Of a stretch of DNA of 26,030 nucleotides, positions 25,801 to 26,030 are shown in pieces. The DNA comes from JAUIAI01 sp049680625 (GTDB lineage Bacteria; Pseudomonadota; Gammaproteobacteria; Burkholderiales; Burkholderiaceae_E). The DNA lies in NCBI GenBank assembly GCA_049680625.1, contig JBAUID010000097.1, positions 1-26,030 of the forward strand, read 5' to 3'. Under the pieces are notes generated by a model. It had not been told where the DNA came from and searched no databases. It was given only the letters and a program-made list of their open reading frames with translations. A program made the position numbers and the translations under genes. Every line of letters begins with the position of its first letter. Within the stretch, counting starts at the first letter, position 1.

Positions 25801-25816
25801 TGGCACGAAAAATGCA
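25801..25816 (+). promoter_or_regulatory. sigma-54 (RpoN) -24/-12 promoter of the FccB-like gene
   Basis: TGGCACGAAAAATGCA matches the RpoN consensus TGGCACGNNNNTTGCW at all but one defined position, with the invariant GG (25802-25803) and GC (25814-25815) ten bases apart. Transcription would start near 25827 and give a leader of about 107 bases before the ATG at 25934. GCGGTAAACA occurs twice in that leader (25841 and 25908). Confidence 0.8.
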
Positions 25817-25933
25817 TCTTTATTCAGATGGCAGAATTCGGCGGTAAACATCATGAATCCGTCAGGCTTGTCGCCAGAGAAAGTAATTACAAGCAGAAAA
25901 CACAAAAGCGGTAAACAACCAAGGAGACTACTA

Positions 25934-26030
25934 ATGAGGATTAACCGACGCGGTTTCATCAGCGCCACCGGCGGCGCAGCACTGGCGTTTTCGGTGCCCA
26001 ATGTCATCGGTAAGGCCAAACCTACCGTCG
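25934..26030 (+). CDS. Tat-exported protein, probable FccB-like flavoprotein (partial, cut by window end)
   Basis: Only the first 32 residues are present: a twin-arginine signal (NRRGFIS, then a GGAALAFSVPNVI hydrophobic core) followed by GKAKPTV, which looks like the start of the first beta-strand of a Rossmann FAD-binding fold. Together with the dihaem cytochrome, YeeE/YedE transporter and ArsR regulator next door, this fits the flavoprotein subunit of flavocytochrome c sulfide dehydrogenase, a periplasmic enzyme that oxidises sulfide to sulfur with a cytochrome c acceptor. Other Tat-exported sulfur or redox enzymes cannot be excluded from so short a piece. AAGGAG (25921-25926) sits seven bases before the ATG. 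Control by sigma-54 is suggested by the promoter upstream. Confidence 0.62.
   Translation, partial: MRINRRGFISATGGAALAFSVPNVIGKAKPTV

Noticed and set aside
1..26030. CRISPR arrays, tRNA/rRNA genes, insertion sequences or phage genes
   Set aside because: No regularly spaced repeats, cloverleaf-like sequences, transposase or integrase motifs were found on either strand by eye.

Overview
The window reads as one contiguous piece of a Gram-negative proteobacterial chromosome with moderately high GC. An outer-membrane polysaccharide export system, c-type cytochromes, lipoprotein and Tat signals, and housekeeping genes (ilvD, argG) of beta-/gammaproteobacterial type all support this. A short gene resembling the 'small Trp-rich' family leans towards the Betaproteobacteria. 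The right end carries sulfur-oxidation genes, so a sulfur-oxidising (possibly chemolithotrophic) lifestyle is inferred. Species cannot be named from the sequence.

Left half (1-13247): a complete run of pel exopolysaccharide genes in the canonical order pelA (3' half only)-pelB-pelC-pelD-pelE-pelF-pelG, all on the + strand with overlaps or short gaps. PelA deacetylates the polymer. PelF polymerises it under PelD/PelE/PelG control at the inner membrane, with PelD the c-di-GMP receptor. PelC and PelB carry it across the periplasm and outer membrane. PelB, PelC and PelF are all longer than the Pseudomonas proteins because of low-complexity or coiled-coil additions.

Middle (13248-23042): ilvD with its own strong ribosome binding site; a convergent small Trp-rich membrane protein; a periplasmic c551-type monohaem cytochrome followed by a clear intrinsic terminator; a 390-base non-coding stretch that ends in a second strong terminator and may encode a structured small RNA; argG on the - strand, preceded by an overlapping 10-codon mini-ORF and a 16-bp tandem repeat; a divergent MFS exporter; an aldo/keto reductase; and a 981-residue class A penicillin-binding protein with an unusual multi-spanning N-terminus.

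Right end (23060-26030): a small sulfur-linked module. An ArsR-family repressor and a dihaem cytochrome c form a leftward operon. A YeeE/YedE-type (thiosulfate/sulfur-compound) transporter is transcribed divergently. The last gene, cut by the window edge, starts with a Tat signal and looks like the flavoprotein of flavocytochrome c sulfide dehydrogenase. The 352 bases in front of it contain a near-perfect sigma-54 (-24/-12) promoter, an upstream cluster of TGTCA/TGACA inverted repeats suited to an enhancer-binding protein, and a possible IHF site between them. This regulatory block is the most striking non-coding signal in the window.
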